64,000 nt of DNA, taken from NCBI RefSeq assembly GCF_021130785.1, contig NW_025776787.1, positions 1-64,000 on the forward strand. Direction: 5' to 3'. Origin of the DNA: Homalodisca vitripennis. Lineage: Eukaryota; Arthropoda; Insecta; Hemiptera; Cicadellidae. Under the pieces are notes generated by a model, which was not told the DNA's origin, ran no database searches, and saw only the letters and a list, made by a program, of their open reading frames with translations. The first letter of the stretch is position 1, and every line of letters starts with the position of its first letter. A program made the translations under genes and the position numbers. Positions 49,859 to 60,570 of this stretch are shown piece by piece.

Positions 49859-51698
49859 CGTAGTTTATAAAACTCCACACAATCCATTTTGAAATTGTAA
49901 AAGGATCTGTAGGATTGATTCCAGAGAGTCTAGTTCCATTCTGTTCCTTTCGTCCCGTCCACTGTATATTCCAGAAAATATTCTTTCTGTGTTGGCGTTG
50001 TGGGCGGGTATTGAGAACAAATATTCTGCAATTTTTGCCAACTCGGAGAACTGTTGAGGACTATCACAGTATTTTAAAAAAAACCACCCATTTTTTCATG
50101 GCATTGAAAGTGGTGCTTCTTTTTCGTCCATTCCAAGTTGAAAAGTTTTTTCCTGGACAAAATTCGTTAGCATTCCGAATTGATCAAAAAGGATAGAATC
50201 ATCAATTTCAATTCGTTTCGCCATTAAATACGACACTGACTCTTCAACATTTTCCCATTTTGGCGTTTTCTTCAACAGCATCCAATTGAATACCACAAAT
50301 GGAGAAAACGAGGCATTTCCACTTGCTCAGGTATTGAATGCAAGTTTCGTAAAACTTGTCAACTTCATTTTTGAATGGTTTTTCAACTGGTGATGGTACC
50401 TCTGATTTTTAAGTGCCGATTTAACACTAAACGGAATGAACCTCTGTTCTTTCCTCTTGGTTACATTTTCTAAAACACTGTTCAGTACATCCACTATCTC
50501 TATTACACTCCTTTTTTGCTTCCTTCGATTTTTTTTTTTATTCCATGCTGGAACGTGCTAAGTTGGCTGTGAATGAACCATAAGTAGGCTTCCACTTAAA
50601 GGGTTGCTGAAAAACTGTACCAATATATTTGGGGCTTTTTCTTCACTTAGGAAAAAATCTTTCAAGGCATCAAACAGCCTTATGACTCGTTCAACTGCTG
50701 GAAATAAAGATAACCAGCGAGTTTTTGAGTGACACAGTATATTCATATATTCGGTTCCCACATAATCACAGAAGTCTTTGAGCCTTTCAGTTCTCACTGT
50801 GTATATAGAAAAAATAAGAAAAAAATCTTGACAATTGATGGTTTCAACATCACAGCTCATTGTATCAGCAGCTGTCTGCACACAGTTGTGTAGAACATGC
50901 AACCTATGCCTTCAATGTTTTCATTTAATGATGTCTTTAGTTTAGTAAACACATTACATTTTCCCCTTCTTCCACACCTCCAAAGTTGGTATTCGTATTG
51001 TCCCCACAAAAGGCAACACTTTTATTTTTTTTTTTTTTCAAGACCATATTTTTCAATAGAATTCAAGCAAAATGATGAAATTTCGTCAGATGTTTCATTA
51101 GGTATGGAACCCAACCTCAACAGTTTTGAACTGAATTCCTTCATTGATATCAAACAACTGAACGACAAACGGAAATATTTTAATAGCTTTATGGTGGTTG
51201 CTATTGTCAGTAGATATTCCATAAAAGTTAGACTTTTTGATACTTTCAAGACTTTCTTTTAAACTCTGGGGAGCAATGACGCCTTGTTAACTAAAGCTGA
51301 AACTTTGGTTCTTGCCGAACTAAACTTTTTTTGCAATGGATGAATCATCAAACATAACGCTGTTAAGTTTATTTGTACAATCACTAGATCTAAAACTTTG
51401 GTGATGTCTTACTGTGTGGTATGCTAATGTAAGCTCGGCTGCTCGAACTTTTGTGTCTGCTTGACTGAGATAGTACAAAATAGTTCTGTAAAAGTCTTAA
51501 TTCCGCTTGGTGCACTGAATCTGTTTTTATGTTTCTTAGACTTAATGTGATCAACAATGTCAGAACGACCACCATGACTGATACTAATGAAACAATTACA
51601 AACAGAGCACTCTACTTCATTATCAAATTGTCCCCTTTTGATAAAAGTTCCACTCTTTGGAATAACTGTCACTGAATTTACAAGGGACGTTTTGGCAT
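49858..51698 (-). pseudogene. hAT transposase with BED-type zinc finger
   Basis: The start is an ATG at 51698 (MPKR, then KFSDSYSKEWNF across a frame change). A BED-like finger follows, VECSVCNCF...HGGRSDIVDHIKSKKHKN, with Cys-Cys-His-His order. The core shows NETSDEISSFCLNSIEKYGL, an AFCGDNTNTNFGG-like segment (catalytic CDNAxNM/GDNxN area), LHNCVQTAADTM and YMNILCHSKTRWLSLFPAVE. WENVEESVSYLMAKRIEIDD and FDQFGMLTNFVQEK come next. The C-terminal dimerisation motif is ELAKIAEYLFSIPAHNANTE followed by RIFS and DERNRMELDSLESIL. It resembles the ZBED/SCAN-domain-3-like branch of hAT. Three or more frameshifts break it, while each block remains well conserved. Confidence 0.8.
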
Positions 51699-52232
51699 TT
51701 TGCGGCTCGATACAATACTAATTTAATAATACATGAGTTCATTAATTAACTAATAACATTAATTGGTTTCACTGACATAACCTCAATAACTAATAAACAA
51801 TATTCTGACAGAAACGTGTAATGAATACTGGGGCGCTGCCAAGCGGGAGGTTTGTAAAATAACTTCGCTTATGTATACTTTACATTAGCCATAAAGTCAA
51901 AAACCCACAGGGTGAATGGCTGGACCCAGGCAGTGCTGCTACCTGTGGGTGTTTCAGCGAACTACGTCCACTCTTGTGGTAACGCAGCACAGGACCGCGC
52001 GCAATATTTGCGATTCTTCAGACCGAAATATTTCATTTCGTTTGTGCCAATCGCGTTCGCTGCCGCAATTCGGGCAACGCCCGCCGCCCGCCACTCCGCG
52101 CAGCTAACGTGTTGTTTAAAACAGAATTCCGGGACTTTTGGGGCGTCCCGATAACATTTTTCGGGACATCCGCATAACATGATTAAAAACCGGGACAATC
52201 CCGGTTTTCCGGGACGTTTTTTAGTCACCCTA
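49858..52232. mobile_element. hAT element, left end missing
   Basis: The right end is at about 52232. Read inward, the minus strand begins TAGGGTGACTAAAAAACGTC followed by repeated CCGGGA/TCCCGG motifs, matching the CAGGGTGxC... termini of hAT elements. The flanking ACTCTAGT (52232-52239) belongs to the piggyBac subterminal repeat and is the candidate 8-bp target. No matching left terminus is present; the transposase frame runs straight into piggyBac coding sequence. A GC-rich, CpG-rich 5' region (51890-52230) is a likely promoter. Confidence 0.7.
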
Positions 52233-52659
52233 CTCTAGTGGGACATGACGGTCTGGGGAATAATGCATTCCTCCAGCCCGGTGTGGGGTCACTAGAGGCC
52301 CACAAATAAAAACGTTAAAAAACACTAAAAAACCTTTTTTTTATTTTTACGTGGCCTATATATGTGTTATATATACCGAAAAGACCCTTTTTATGTAAAA
52401 AAGTTTGACGGTTTTTGACGAGATTCAAAGTTGAACTGACCGGCAAATTAAAAAATCCCACAAATTCCTGAATGTCGCGAACATGATAACAGGTTTTTCT
52501 TAATAGACACTTCACTCACGTGGAGCAGAGAACTGACTGACAGCGCTGCTCGGTGAGCGGGCTGGGCCGCGCGCATGCGCGCAGCGACATCTGTCCACTG
52601 CGCAACCATGACCGTTTCACGTCTAAGTAATCTAAGAGTCTTCACACTACAACGACAGG

Positions 52660-53575
52660 TCGTTTACCCGACATATTGTCGTCAACGACACAAAAAATAA
52701 ACTCGTTCACATTGTGACCTGATGAAATAAGACTGTAATCACTCTCATCATCCGTCGATGAGAGATCCAAGTATTGTTTTTGGGTTTTTCCTCTTCAGAG
52801 CTTTACCTTTAGACTTTCCTTTCTTTCCTAAATTCTTCTGCTGCATTTTCTTCAGTTTTTCAATTTCTTTTTCTAGCTTTTTCTTCTCTTTTTTCTCAAT
52901 TTTCTTTTCATCTTTTTGTTTTTTCTTCTTTTCTTCATACTGAATAATGTCATTTGCTGTAATACTTTTTCCTGAAGGAACTTCTAGTTTTTGCCTTTTT
53001 GTCATTCGGGGTTTCACAACTTCTTTTCTTTTTTCTTCCAAATGTTGGATGGAAGACTCTCCTACTAGTTCCAAATTAACAAACGTATTAGTGGAAGGTA
53101 AAACGTTTTAAACACTTCTTCCTTGTCAATTGGATGTATACCAGCTTTCCTGAAGCCACTAAACTTTAAATTTTCTTTTACGTTGGGCTCCAATTCATCC
53201 AAACTCCTTTTTTACAGTTGCGGGAAAATGTCTTTAGGTAATGTTGCAACAGTTTTTACCACTTTCAGACTGTTTCCACTGTGTTAGGACTTGTTTCCAT
53301 TTCATTTTGAGAGGTCTAAAGTAGGCTACATCCAAAGGCTGGGTAGGATGCGAGGAAATTTGGAGGCAAACATAAAAATGAACATCATTTTGCTCACAAA
53401 GGCTGACCACGTTTAAGCTCACATGTGAGCTGAGGTTGTCTCCTATGACAACTTTTTTTTCTTCGCGTTTCTTTAGGATTGGAAGAAGGTGAGCTGTAAA
53501 CCAGTCTTGAAAAAGTAGCTCCATCGATCCACCCCTGTTTTGGTCCTGTTATACCGAGCCCCATCAGGGCCACTA
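52660..53575 (-). pseudogene. Pogo-type transposase fragment 3 (C-terminal half of DDE)
   Basis: On the minus strand from 53575 it begins SGPDGARYNRTKTG, equivalent to the SPxGTRYNRxxSGWFD segment. LLFQDWFTAHLLPILKKREE and KKVVIGDNLSSHVSLNVVSL follow, with the catalytic DNLSSH aspartate. Then come HFYVCL...SSHPTQPLDVAYFRPLK and a linker to RKAGIHPIDKEEVFKTF. A lysine-rich coiled tail (52748-53074 ORF, for example KEIEKLKKMQQKNLGKKGKS) precedes a final ESDYSLISSGHNVNEF. The N-terminal HTH and first catalytic aspartate are absent; the sequence switches to Harbinger exon 1 near 53575. It probably landed in, and removed, the 5' part of Harbinger copy 1. Confidence 0.75.
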
Positions 53576-54211
53576 TCTAGAAAGACATTTAACTATCTTA
53601 GAATGAATATTCAGAGTTTTGATGAGCTACAATTAAAAGTAAAAGGCTTCATTCAGCGGCGCAACACAACATTTAGAGATTGCATCCAGCCGCTATACAA
53701 ATGTTAGCAGTTGCAATCAGGTAAGAGCAATAGTGTTCTTTGAGGTGATTTAACCATACCTCAGTAAAATACTGTACAGCGGTTGACATACCTTCATACC
53801 TCAGTTTATTTGGCTGATACAACTGTACAGCAAGTTCTTTTGTACACTGTGTGGCAATAAAAATGTAATATTTGAATTTTTTTTAACATAGGCGCGTCAT
53901 AATTAAAATACACATTTTTTTATTATTGTTGTTATAATTGTTAAACCCCGATTTTATATTTCAATAATGACGCACATAAAAACAAGATAAATTGCCACCA
54001 TCAAACATGAAAAACATACCATCAGAACATAAAAAGCAAGGCTGTTATGAAGCTGGGCAAAAAACAACTCGGTCATATGCATTAAATTATAGACACATAC
54101 ACAATTACATATGTGTAAATAAATACCAAGAAACTATGTGAGCTTAACAGTTAAAAATTACTTAATTGGTTTAAAGTACAATATTTGTACAGTAACAATG
54201 TCACATGTTAA

Positions 54212-56740
54212 CCCTCCAGAGACACACTTGTAAACATTGAAACATGGCAGACACACTGGGGTGTGTTGCATCCCACTTGTTATGTTTTTTTTTAAATACT
54301 TGGATAATATTTGATTGGAATATAACTACATAAACTTTAATTGGTACTGTTTGTGTGTAATATAATGCATATTTTATTAAAATTAAATATTATATTATTA
54401 AATAATTATATGATTATTATATAATTATTAAATAATTAATTAAATATTAAAAATTACAAAAGATATATTTTAGTAATTTTTACTAGCCAAATTTTGTAAT
54501 GTTCAGTTAACATGTTTTTAAATTGCCATGACGATGTTTATTCATTACAGAAGGGTTCAAATATCTAACTCATTCAACTGATAATGAATGTAATTTACAC
54601 CAAACAAAATAGAACAGTTGTACATATAGGTATAGTTTACCTTAGCAGAGGCACTTGTTTTGGCAGTCTTTTTGTTATTCCATACACTCGTAGCATTGTA
54701 ACACTCTGTGCTTCATCGCACATGCTCCTGTTGCATGAAGTGCAGGTATTCTTTTGTTTTTCTGTCCCGATTGCCTGGATAAAAGGCACACCTTTGCTGT
54801 CTCTTTTACCCAACTTCCAGTCTTTGAGGTTAAGAAATAGGAGGGCCCCAAAATTTCGCGGATTGAAATACGAAGACTTCGGCGGAGTGTGGTCACATCT
54901 AATCTTTCTTCCAAAAAAGTTTCACCAATGCCAATGCCAACTCCTTCAGGAAAACTCGTCTCTTTTTGGGTTTTCACCTTTTAAATTGTACGTCATTGCA
55001 TTTATAGCACTCTGGTCCATTATGCCATGCCAGATTCGTAGTGGCCAACGTTTACAAACTCGACTTACTGAGTAGGAAAGGACATAACTGATCAAAGGAG
55101 TTTTGTACCTCCCTTAGTACTATTATAAAAAAGTATAGCTAAGGGTTATTCGTGTTTACAATCAATTTCCTTTGTTGAGTGCATTGTTGATAAAAGTAAT
55201 ACATTTTTGTTCTTTTTTTTGACAGTATGAAACTAGCATACTATGTGCATCAAAAGCAAACAACGTGAGTTAACAGCTTTTTTTGGCAATAAATGATGGT
55301 GGTATTTCTGGCTTTGCCAGATCGTAATGTTCCAACCATGGTGAGCTTATGGTCTTGCAACATTTTGTGAAATAACGGCATGGACGAAAACCAATTGTCA
55401 ACTGTTATATTTCGTTTGTCCCATGTATATTTTGACTCAAAGTCCTTACGTAGTAAGAAGGTACTTTTTCTTTATTAGGAGGTTTAAATTTACCAGCATA
55501 GGAGTTGCATTTACCATGTAATAGGTTTTAGCATCATTCATCATAATGATTTTTAAACCATATTTACCTGGTTTGCTTCGCAATGTAAACTGTAAATGAA
55601 GAGCCACCTCTAAACCCAAGGAGCTGCACTCATCAATAGTGCAGTATTCAGATGGAGTATAAAGGGATTTAGCATTTTCGGTAAACTTTTCCCAAACTTC
55701 ACGGATTGGAGCAAATTCGTCAGATTGCGCTCGTGGCCTGCCTAGTCTGTTTATCATCGAACCTAAGGCAGATTCCCAAAAAATTTAAATCTGTTCAAAG
55801 ACATGGTTGCTCCGATAAACAGAGTTTCCAAATGTTACAAAATCAAAGTTCTTCTTCTAGGTTTCTGTGACAATTTCTTTGTACTCCAGAAAGGTACAGC
55901 AGCTCGAAAAAGGCCAATAGTTCTCTATCAGAGGTTTCTTTATTATAGCTTTGCTTCATTTGAACCCGTCGAATTTGTCTGCTAAAATAGGCTGATCAAG
56001 AAGTAAATTCCAAAACTGTAGTGGAGTACTACATCTCTCGCCTGCCCCTTAGCTCCAGGTAAGTGAATCACTCACTAATATTTCTTGACGAAGGACGGTC
56101 CTCTTCTTTCTGGTTCAATAATACTCCACATAATATGTCCATTTTTACCAAAACTTGCATTTACATGTCTGATGCGTTGAAGAGGCACACAGAAGTCCTG
56201 GTCCAGTAGGCTGTGTAGAGCCAGCTCCTTCTCCTGTATTTGGTTCAGGAACTGCATCTTCATCAGCATCCTCTTCATCATATTTATCTGTGTCTTCCAG
56301 TATAAAGTCCGGGTCTTCCGTCAGTATCGTTCCCACCAAATAAAATGTTCACATCACTATCATCTTCTTCAGCAAGAAGACCTCTTATTGAAATCACTTC
56401 CTAAGTCCATTTTAAATTAAAAAGCTAAAAATTGCACTTAGTTGTCACTTAAACTGCAATTAAGCTACATGAAACAATAACAAAAAAACTGTTACTCTAA
56501 CAACACACTGGGGTGTAGCAAACCCCTTCAACGGAGCACGGCAGACACACTGGGTGTAAATAAACCCCAAGGCAACTTTCTCTGGTGACTGTATAGAGGT
56601 ATCCGCAGAACGGACTGAAACAAATATTGAAAGGAGCAGCCAATACTACCAACTTAATTTACATGGGAGCTAAAATTTCCCTCTGTTAAAAGAAACTTTG
56701 AAATAACTAAAATAAAACTGTTCAGTGTATCTCTGGAGGG
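54212..56740. mobile_element. piggyBac element 1, complete, nested in Harbinger
   Basis: The ends are CCCTCCAGAGACACAC (54212-54227) and, inverted, CCCTCCAGAGATACAC (56725-56740), 15 of 16 identical. They are flanked by TTAA at 54208-54211 and 56741-56744. A second subterminal motif, GGCAGACACACTGGGGTGTG near 54246 and GGCAGACACACTGGGTGTA near 56540, also appears at both ends. Length 2529 bp, normal for piggyBac. It carries one transposase gene on the minus strand. Confidence 0.9.
54640..56410 (-). pseudogene. piggyBac transposase (element 1)
   Basis: The start is taken at the ATG at 56410 (MDLGSDF), followed by an acidic stretch (ILEDTDKYDEEDADEDAVPE) broken by frame changes. The sequence shows GKNGHIMWSIIEPERRGPSF and SDEFAPIREVWEKFTENAKS with YTPSEYCTIDE, the first catalytic aspartate region. 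SKPGKYGLKIIMMNDAKTYY follows, then a frame-shifted TWDKRNITVDNWFSSMPLF (usual RNVTxDNWFTSxPL) and LTMVGTLRSGKA. The C-terminus holds a zinc ribbon with KNTCTSCNRSMCDE. The YNxxMGGVD segment was not seen and the stretch at 55.08-55.27 kb looks deleted. The element ends are intact, so it could still be mobilised in trans. Confidence 0.8.
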
Positions 56741-56787
56741 TTAAATAGATGTTGCAAAGTTCAAAATATATATTAAAATTGATTTTG

Positions 56788-58873
56788 TTAGAAATCAAAG
56801 TTGAAGGTATCCATAGTGCTGTCTGTATAATCTGACAAATCTGTAGAAGCAGGTGACACTGCACTAAGCACTTGGTCAACATTTTCATAGTAGTCGGTAG
56901 CAGATGTGGTTGAGGAACTCGCATTATTTGCCGGGGATGAAGATTGCAATACATGATATCTACGACCCATAGAAGAAACAATTTTGTCTTTTTCTGCCTG
57001 TATTGGAGAAGACTGGCTTATTTGTTTTCTACGAATGGAATGAGAGAGTTTTTGTTTTTTTCTGCTTTTTTCATGTTTGAAAGTAGTTGCATAACATTGA
57101 GCTGGAATTCTACAATCTCATCATCATCAAAAGTCTCAAGCGTGGGGATTATTCCATTAAAAAAATTATGTATGTCTATCGGGCTTTTCTTTTAATGCTG
57201 AGATTAGTTCAAGTTCAACAGGGTCCCGGTCGTCTTTTTTTCTTGGTAACATTGATAGGCTTTCTAAAATGTCGGATCTCTTCATTGGTTGGTTGGTTAT
57301 TTCTAGGACTTACTTGCGTTTCACTACCTTCGTCACCGCTAAGACTAGCTCCGGAGAAGTCATTGGGCTGTGGGTCGATTACACTTTCCGATAAACTGTC
57401 ATCTTAGCACGTGCCTGCGTAGATTTTTTCAAAAACTGAAGTTGGTCGTTGTAAATATACGTTTTTGGTGGTTGTCGTGCACTGCCTGACTTCATTGAAG
57501 CTTTTTATTTCCTCTCACTGCGTTGAAAACAATCCCGTAGATTGGCTCATTTTTTCATAACCACTTTACCTAAAACAAAAATCAAACTTATAATATGCAC
57601 TATGTATAGTTTTATGATCGCCCTAAGTATCAATTTTAGAGTTTCATTACCCCCAAAACAATTAGGCTACAAAATATTATTACTAAACATTTGTTATCAC
57701 AATGTTTGAGGTACTTGGCAAAATCTTGTCACGTTTTGTTTTTTTTCAGATATTTGGCTAGCGCTTGTAGCTACATTCACGGATCTACACTACAGCTACA
57801 GACTTGGTGTTTCCACTATCAGTCAAATAGTCAGAGAAGTGTGTACAGCTCTTTGGTCTTTAAGATCTGAATGCATGCCAGTCTCCACCACAGAAACTTG
57901 TAAAGAAATTGCCAACAACTTCTCGCAAACGAGCCAACTTCCCTCATTGTACAGGAGCTGTAGATGGGAAACATATACGCATTGTGCATCCGTGTAACTC
58001 TATGTATTACAACTACAAAGGATTCTCGTCTATTGTGTTAAATGGCTGTGGCTGATTCACAATATATATTTATAGATGTCAATGTTGGAAGTTATGGTAA
58101 GGACAGTGACTCAACAATATTTCAAAATTGTTCTTTGTGGCAGGCACTACTTAACGGTACACTAAGATTGCCCGAAGAAGAGTGTCTTCCAGGTACGAAG
58201 AACCCCAAGGTACCATACGCTTTTGTTGGTGACGAAACATTTGGGTTACATAAGAATCTTCTACGCCCATTTGCTGGACATATTTGACTGTTGGGAAAAG
58301 CGTATTCAACTACCGTCTTTCGAGAGCTCGGAGATACATTGAATGTAGACTACATTTGGTATCCTTACAAACAAGTGGAGGATCTGCCACAGCTCCTTAA
58401 ATTTGGATCCTGAATTTTGTGCAGAGATTGTGAAAGCTTGTGTCATTTTATACAACTTTGTTATTGTGCGGAATGGTTACAATATTGAAGATGCTTTGAC
58501 AGTAACAGGTCTAGAAAGCTTACCAAGAAGTGAATCTCTTCGTGCTGGACTATCGGCAAACAACGCAAGTAAGATGATGACAGCCTATATTTTAACACCA
58601 GTTGGCTCAGTAAAATGGCAATTATTTAAAATTAAAGGTATGGTTGTATCAAGTATTTGCTTTAACAGAGAAAATGCCCAATTACATGTATACTACCATA
58701 TTCGTTTGTTTCATTGGCTTCCATCTCTTTAAAGTTGTCATTTAGTTGTTTAAACACTTCAATCCATGCGTTTTTGTCTGAATTCTGTCCTTATAATCAC
58801 CCATTGTCTTATCCCAAATAACAGGGTTCTGTTGCATCACTGTGATTAGTAATTCTAAATCAATTGTGTCCAT
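56788..58873 (-). pseudogene. Harbinger-encoded MADF-BESS protein, copy 1 (two exons)
   Basis: The DNA-binding partner gene of the Harbinger element. Exon 1 (58873-58697) starts at ATG 58873 and encodes the first half of a MADF domain: DLELLITVMQQNPVIWDKTM, DYKDRIQ. The donor is GAATATG|GTAGTA. Exon 2 (57569-56788, acceptor TTTTGTTTTAG) continues in phase with VVMKK-stop-ANLRDCFQ, where the conserved Trp codon TGG has become TGA. QPPKTYIYNDQLQFLKK completes the MADF domain. A BESS motif follows, FFNGIIPTLETFDDDEIVEF then QLNVMQLL, and the protein ends STMDTFNFDF-stop at 56788-56790. Frameshifts and the nonsense codon inactivate it. Its intron contains the transposase DDE exon on the opposite strand. 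Confidence 0.8.
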
Positions 58874-59285
58874 GGTCACAAACAAACACAACTCAATGAA
58901 CTAGGATAAAACAAGAGCGGTAGCAGCAGACTGTCGTGTCGGAGTAGTATGAACAGTCTCAGTGGATCGCCCTCAAAGTCGTTTGAACGACATCGACAGT
59001 CGGCCCGAGTCGAGGGATGTCGTGGCTCCCTCGACACTTGCACAACAGCCGTGAGTCGGCTACACGACCACGACATGTGCCAGCTCAGTGTGAAGTGGCT
59101 CATATACTCTTCTTCCAAGAATCTGGTAAAACGACTCGCGACAGTCGTTGTAGTGTGAAGTAACTGTTTCACATTTACCCGGCATGCCGGTAACACCCGA
59201 TTCCTAGCCAGCACCGGCACGGGTGCACTGTTCACATTTAACACACAGTGTGCACTCCAGCAGTCGTACACCAGCTTGTGCTTCA
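58874..59285. promoter_or_regulatory. GC-richer junction between the two Harbinger copies
   Basis: This holds the right end of copy 1 and the presumed 5' flank of copy 2. It contains dense CGAC/GTCG-rich short repeats, for example around 58978-59060, and the 17-bp terminal repeat at 59144-59160. The 144-codon minus ORF spanning it (58876-59310) is probably a chance ORF. Confidence 0.4.
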
Positions 59286-59586
59286 ATGGAACGTAAGAAA
59301 GCAATTGCAATGTTTACTTTTGTATAGACGGTTTAAAAGAAGAAAAAGAAATAATCGAGTGCACTGGGCACACCCTTTAAACGTGAAAAGAAACTAAGTT
59401 GGGGCTTTTTATATTCTTTTTGGTGACTTAAGAAATGACAGTGAAAAATTCTTTAATTATTTTAGGATGAGTATTGAAACGTTCGAACGCTTTACATAAT
59501 ACCATCAAGGATTCCATACAACGCCACAACACTACTTTCAGAGAGAGCATACAACCAGTAGTAGAAATGTTGGCAGTTACAATAAG
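59286..59586 (+). pseudogene. Harbinger transposase exon 1, copy 2
   Basis: From ATG 59286 (MERKKAIAM) one frame change leads to LLLYRRFKRRKRNNRVHWAH and PLNVKRN, the basic start of Harbinger transposases. An in-frame TAA follows, then GAFYILFGDLRNDSEKFFNY and FRMSIETFERF. A further frame change gives IKDSIQRHNTTFRESIQP and a VEMLAVTI end before the donor ATAAG|GTAAGC at 59586/59587. It aligns with copy 1 exon 1 along its whole shared length, including the splice donor. The second exon with the DDE motifs is missing, because the copy is cut off near 60.43 kb before the second piggyBac. Confidence 0.75.
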
Positions 59587-59793
59587 GTAAGCGCATCAAT
59601 AAAACCATGCATTTATTTTCATTATTTATTGTAAGTCATAATATCGAATAGGTACATTAACAATGAGAGAAAAATACATGTATTGTAGTAAATTAATAAA
59701 AACAAAATTACAATAAAAAAGTTATGACTTAAAATGTAATGTATTTCAAAACTAAGATAATGACGTAATTTAAGATAAAACCTGAATAATGAT

Positions 59794-60430
59794 TTAAAAG
59801 TGAAAATTGTCCAATGATGAATTTTCAGAAAACTGTTCTGATAACTCAATGGAGCTTGGAGATGATCCGACTTGTTGGTAATATGAGCAGCAGTAGAAGA
59901 CGTAGAGGGCCTTGGCTGTAAATTTAGATATTGACGATCTACAACTGTTACAATGCCACTTTGTTTGTCAGGGGTAGGCAAACATGTGGTGTTTTGGTTG
60001 GCGGTATTAGCATTTTGATTGTGTTTCATAATATCGGAGACTGTTTGTAACACCTTTAGCTGGAATTCGACGACTTCGTCATCATCAAATGTTTCCAGTG
60101 ACGGAATAATACCAGCAAAAAATGAAGAGTGCCGATCATTTCGCTTGATTACATTTAGTAGCTCCAGCTCAACGGGGTCAGCTTTCCTTTTAATGCTCTT
60201 CTGTTTCTCCGGTTTTTTAAATGAAGCACTGTATCCTGCAACGCCTTCTGATATGTCACTATCATTATTACTGACCTGCCCATTTTCATTGTCCGAATTG
60301 CCAGATACCTCTTGCATCTGAGTACGTTTCCCACTGTCTTGAAAGCTTTCATCTGTGTCATGGGGTAGAATTGTTTTTTTTTTTTTTTTTTTTTTTCAAA
60401 AATTTAAGTTGCTCGCCATTGAAAAGCCAT
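59794..60430 (-). pseudogene. Harbinger MADF-BESS protein exon 2, copy 2
   Basis: Starting near 60430 the minus strand reads WLFNGEQLKFLKK, the end of a MADF domain, then passes a T23 run (A23 in this sense). It continues MQEVSGNSDNENGQVSNNDS and KADPVELELLNVIKRNDRHS. The BESS motif is FFAGIIPSLETFDDDEVVEF then QLKVLQTVSDIMKHN. After a frame change it ends LSEQFSENSSLDNFHF-stop at 59794-59796, matching the DTFNFDF end of copy 1. The 231-codon ORF from 60317 covers most of it but leaves the true frame near 59850. Exon 1 is absent, so this is a truncated partner gene. Confidence 0.75.
60374..60396. repeat. Poly(T) tract of about 23 bp
   Basis: A single-base run inside the MADF-BESS frame. A similar T21 run is at 45079-45099. 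Both are likely sites of length error. Confidence 0.8.
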
Positions 60431-60481
60431 TGTAGAAATATCAGATGTGTATCCAAGAACACATCCAAGAAACAAGTCACA

Positions 60482-60502
60482 ACAACACACACACACACAA
60501 AT
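60482..60502. repeat. (AC)n microsatellite
   Basis: A short run of AC repeats between the truncated Harbinger copy 2 and the end of piggyBac 2. Confidence 0.7.
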
Positions 60503-60570
60503 ACTATTTACACCATTTACTATTTACACAAAAAATACTATATACAACTATGTACATGACCTATTAGTTT

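Larger units (their letters stand above)
47748..52485. mobile_element. piggyBac-type element 3, interrupted by hAT
   Basis: The outer ends are CACGTTCGCGACGT at 47748-47761 and, inverted, CATGTTCGCGACAT at 52472-52485 (12 of 14). The expected TTAA duplications are degenerate: TGAA just outside the left end and TTAT, read inward, just outside the right end. Subterminal CACTAGTG-centred blocks occur at both ends: GGGCCACTAGTGGCCCAC, GGGCCACTAGTGTCCCAC and GGGACTCTAGTGGGACCAC on the left (47764-47868), and CTCTAGTGGGAC and GGGTCACTAGAGGCCCAC on the right (52233-52304). The transposase C-terminal two thirds sits at 48160-49858. A hAT element occupies 49858-52232. Confidence 0.65.
53580..58732 (+). 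pseudogene. Harbinger transposase, copy 1 (two exons)
   Basis: A PIF/Harbinger DDE (DDE_Tnp_4) transposase. Exon 1 (about 53580-53720) lacks its 5' part and reads MNIQSFDELQLKVKGFIQRR up to the donor AATCAG|GTAAGA. Exon 2 begins at 57750 after TTTTTTTTCAG. Joining the exons restores AIR-YLASACSYTDLHYSYRLG, the canonical LRYLAxG block. Catalytic motifs are [10 protein letters not shown] (first D), VNVGSYGKDSDSTIFQN (second D) and RARRYIEC (E). ALTVTGLESLPRS lies near the C-terminus. Three single-base frame changes in exon 2, for example the extra A before ATGGCTGTGGCTGATTC at 58042, break it. The exact stop is uncertain. The intron holds MADF-BESS exon 2 on the other strand and a piggyBac insertion. 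Confidence 0.8.
52640..59160. mobile_element. Harbinger element copy 1, composite (carries pogo and piggyBac)
   Basis: The candidate terminal repeats are CTTCACACTACAACGAC at 52640-52656 and its exact inverse at 59144-59160. Similarity continues inward (TCGTTT..ACC). TAA follows the right end, as expected for a Harbinger 3-bp target; the matching TAA is not directly adjacent on the left (one lies 4 bp away). Inside are a pogo fragment (to 53575), transposase exon 1, a nested piggyBac element (54212-56740), MADF-BESS exon 2, transposase exon 2 and MADF-BESS exon 1. Confidence 0.5.

Noticed and set aside
58876..59310. 144-codon minus-strand ORF
   Set aside because: It lies across the Harbinger terminal region and overlaps the first codons of copy 2 exon 1. 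No motif was seen, and the MADF-BESS start lies just outside it.
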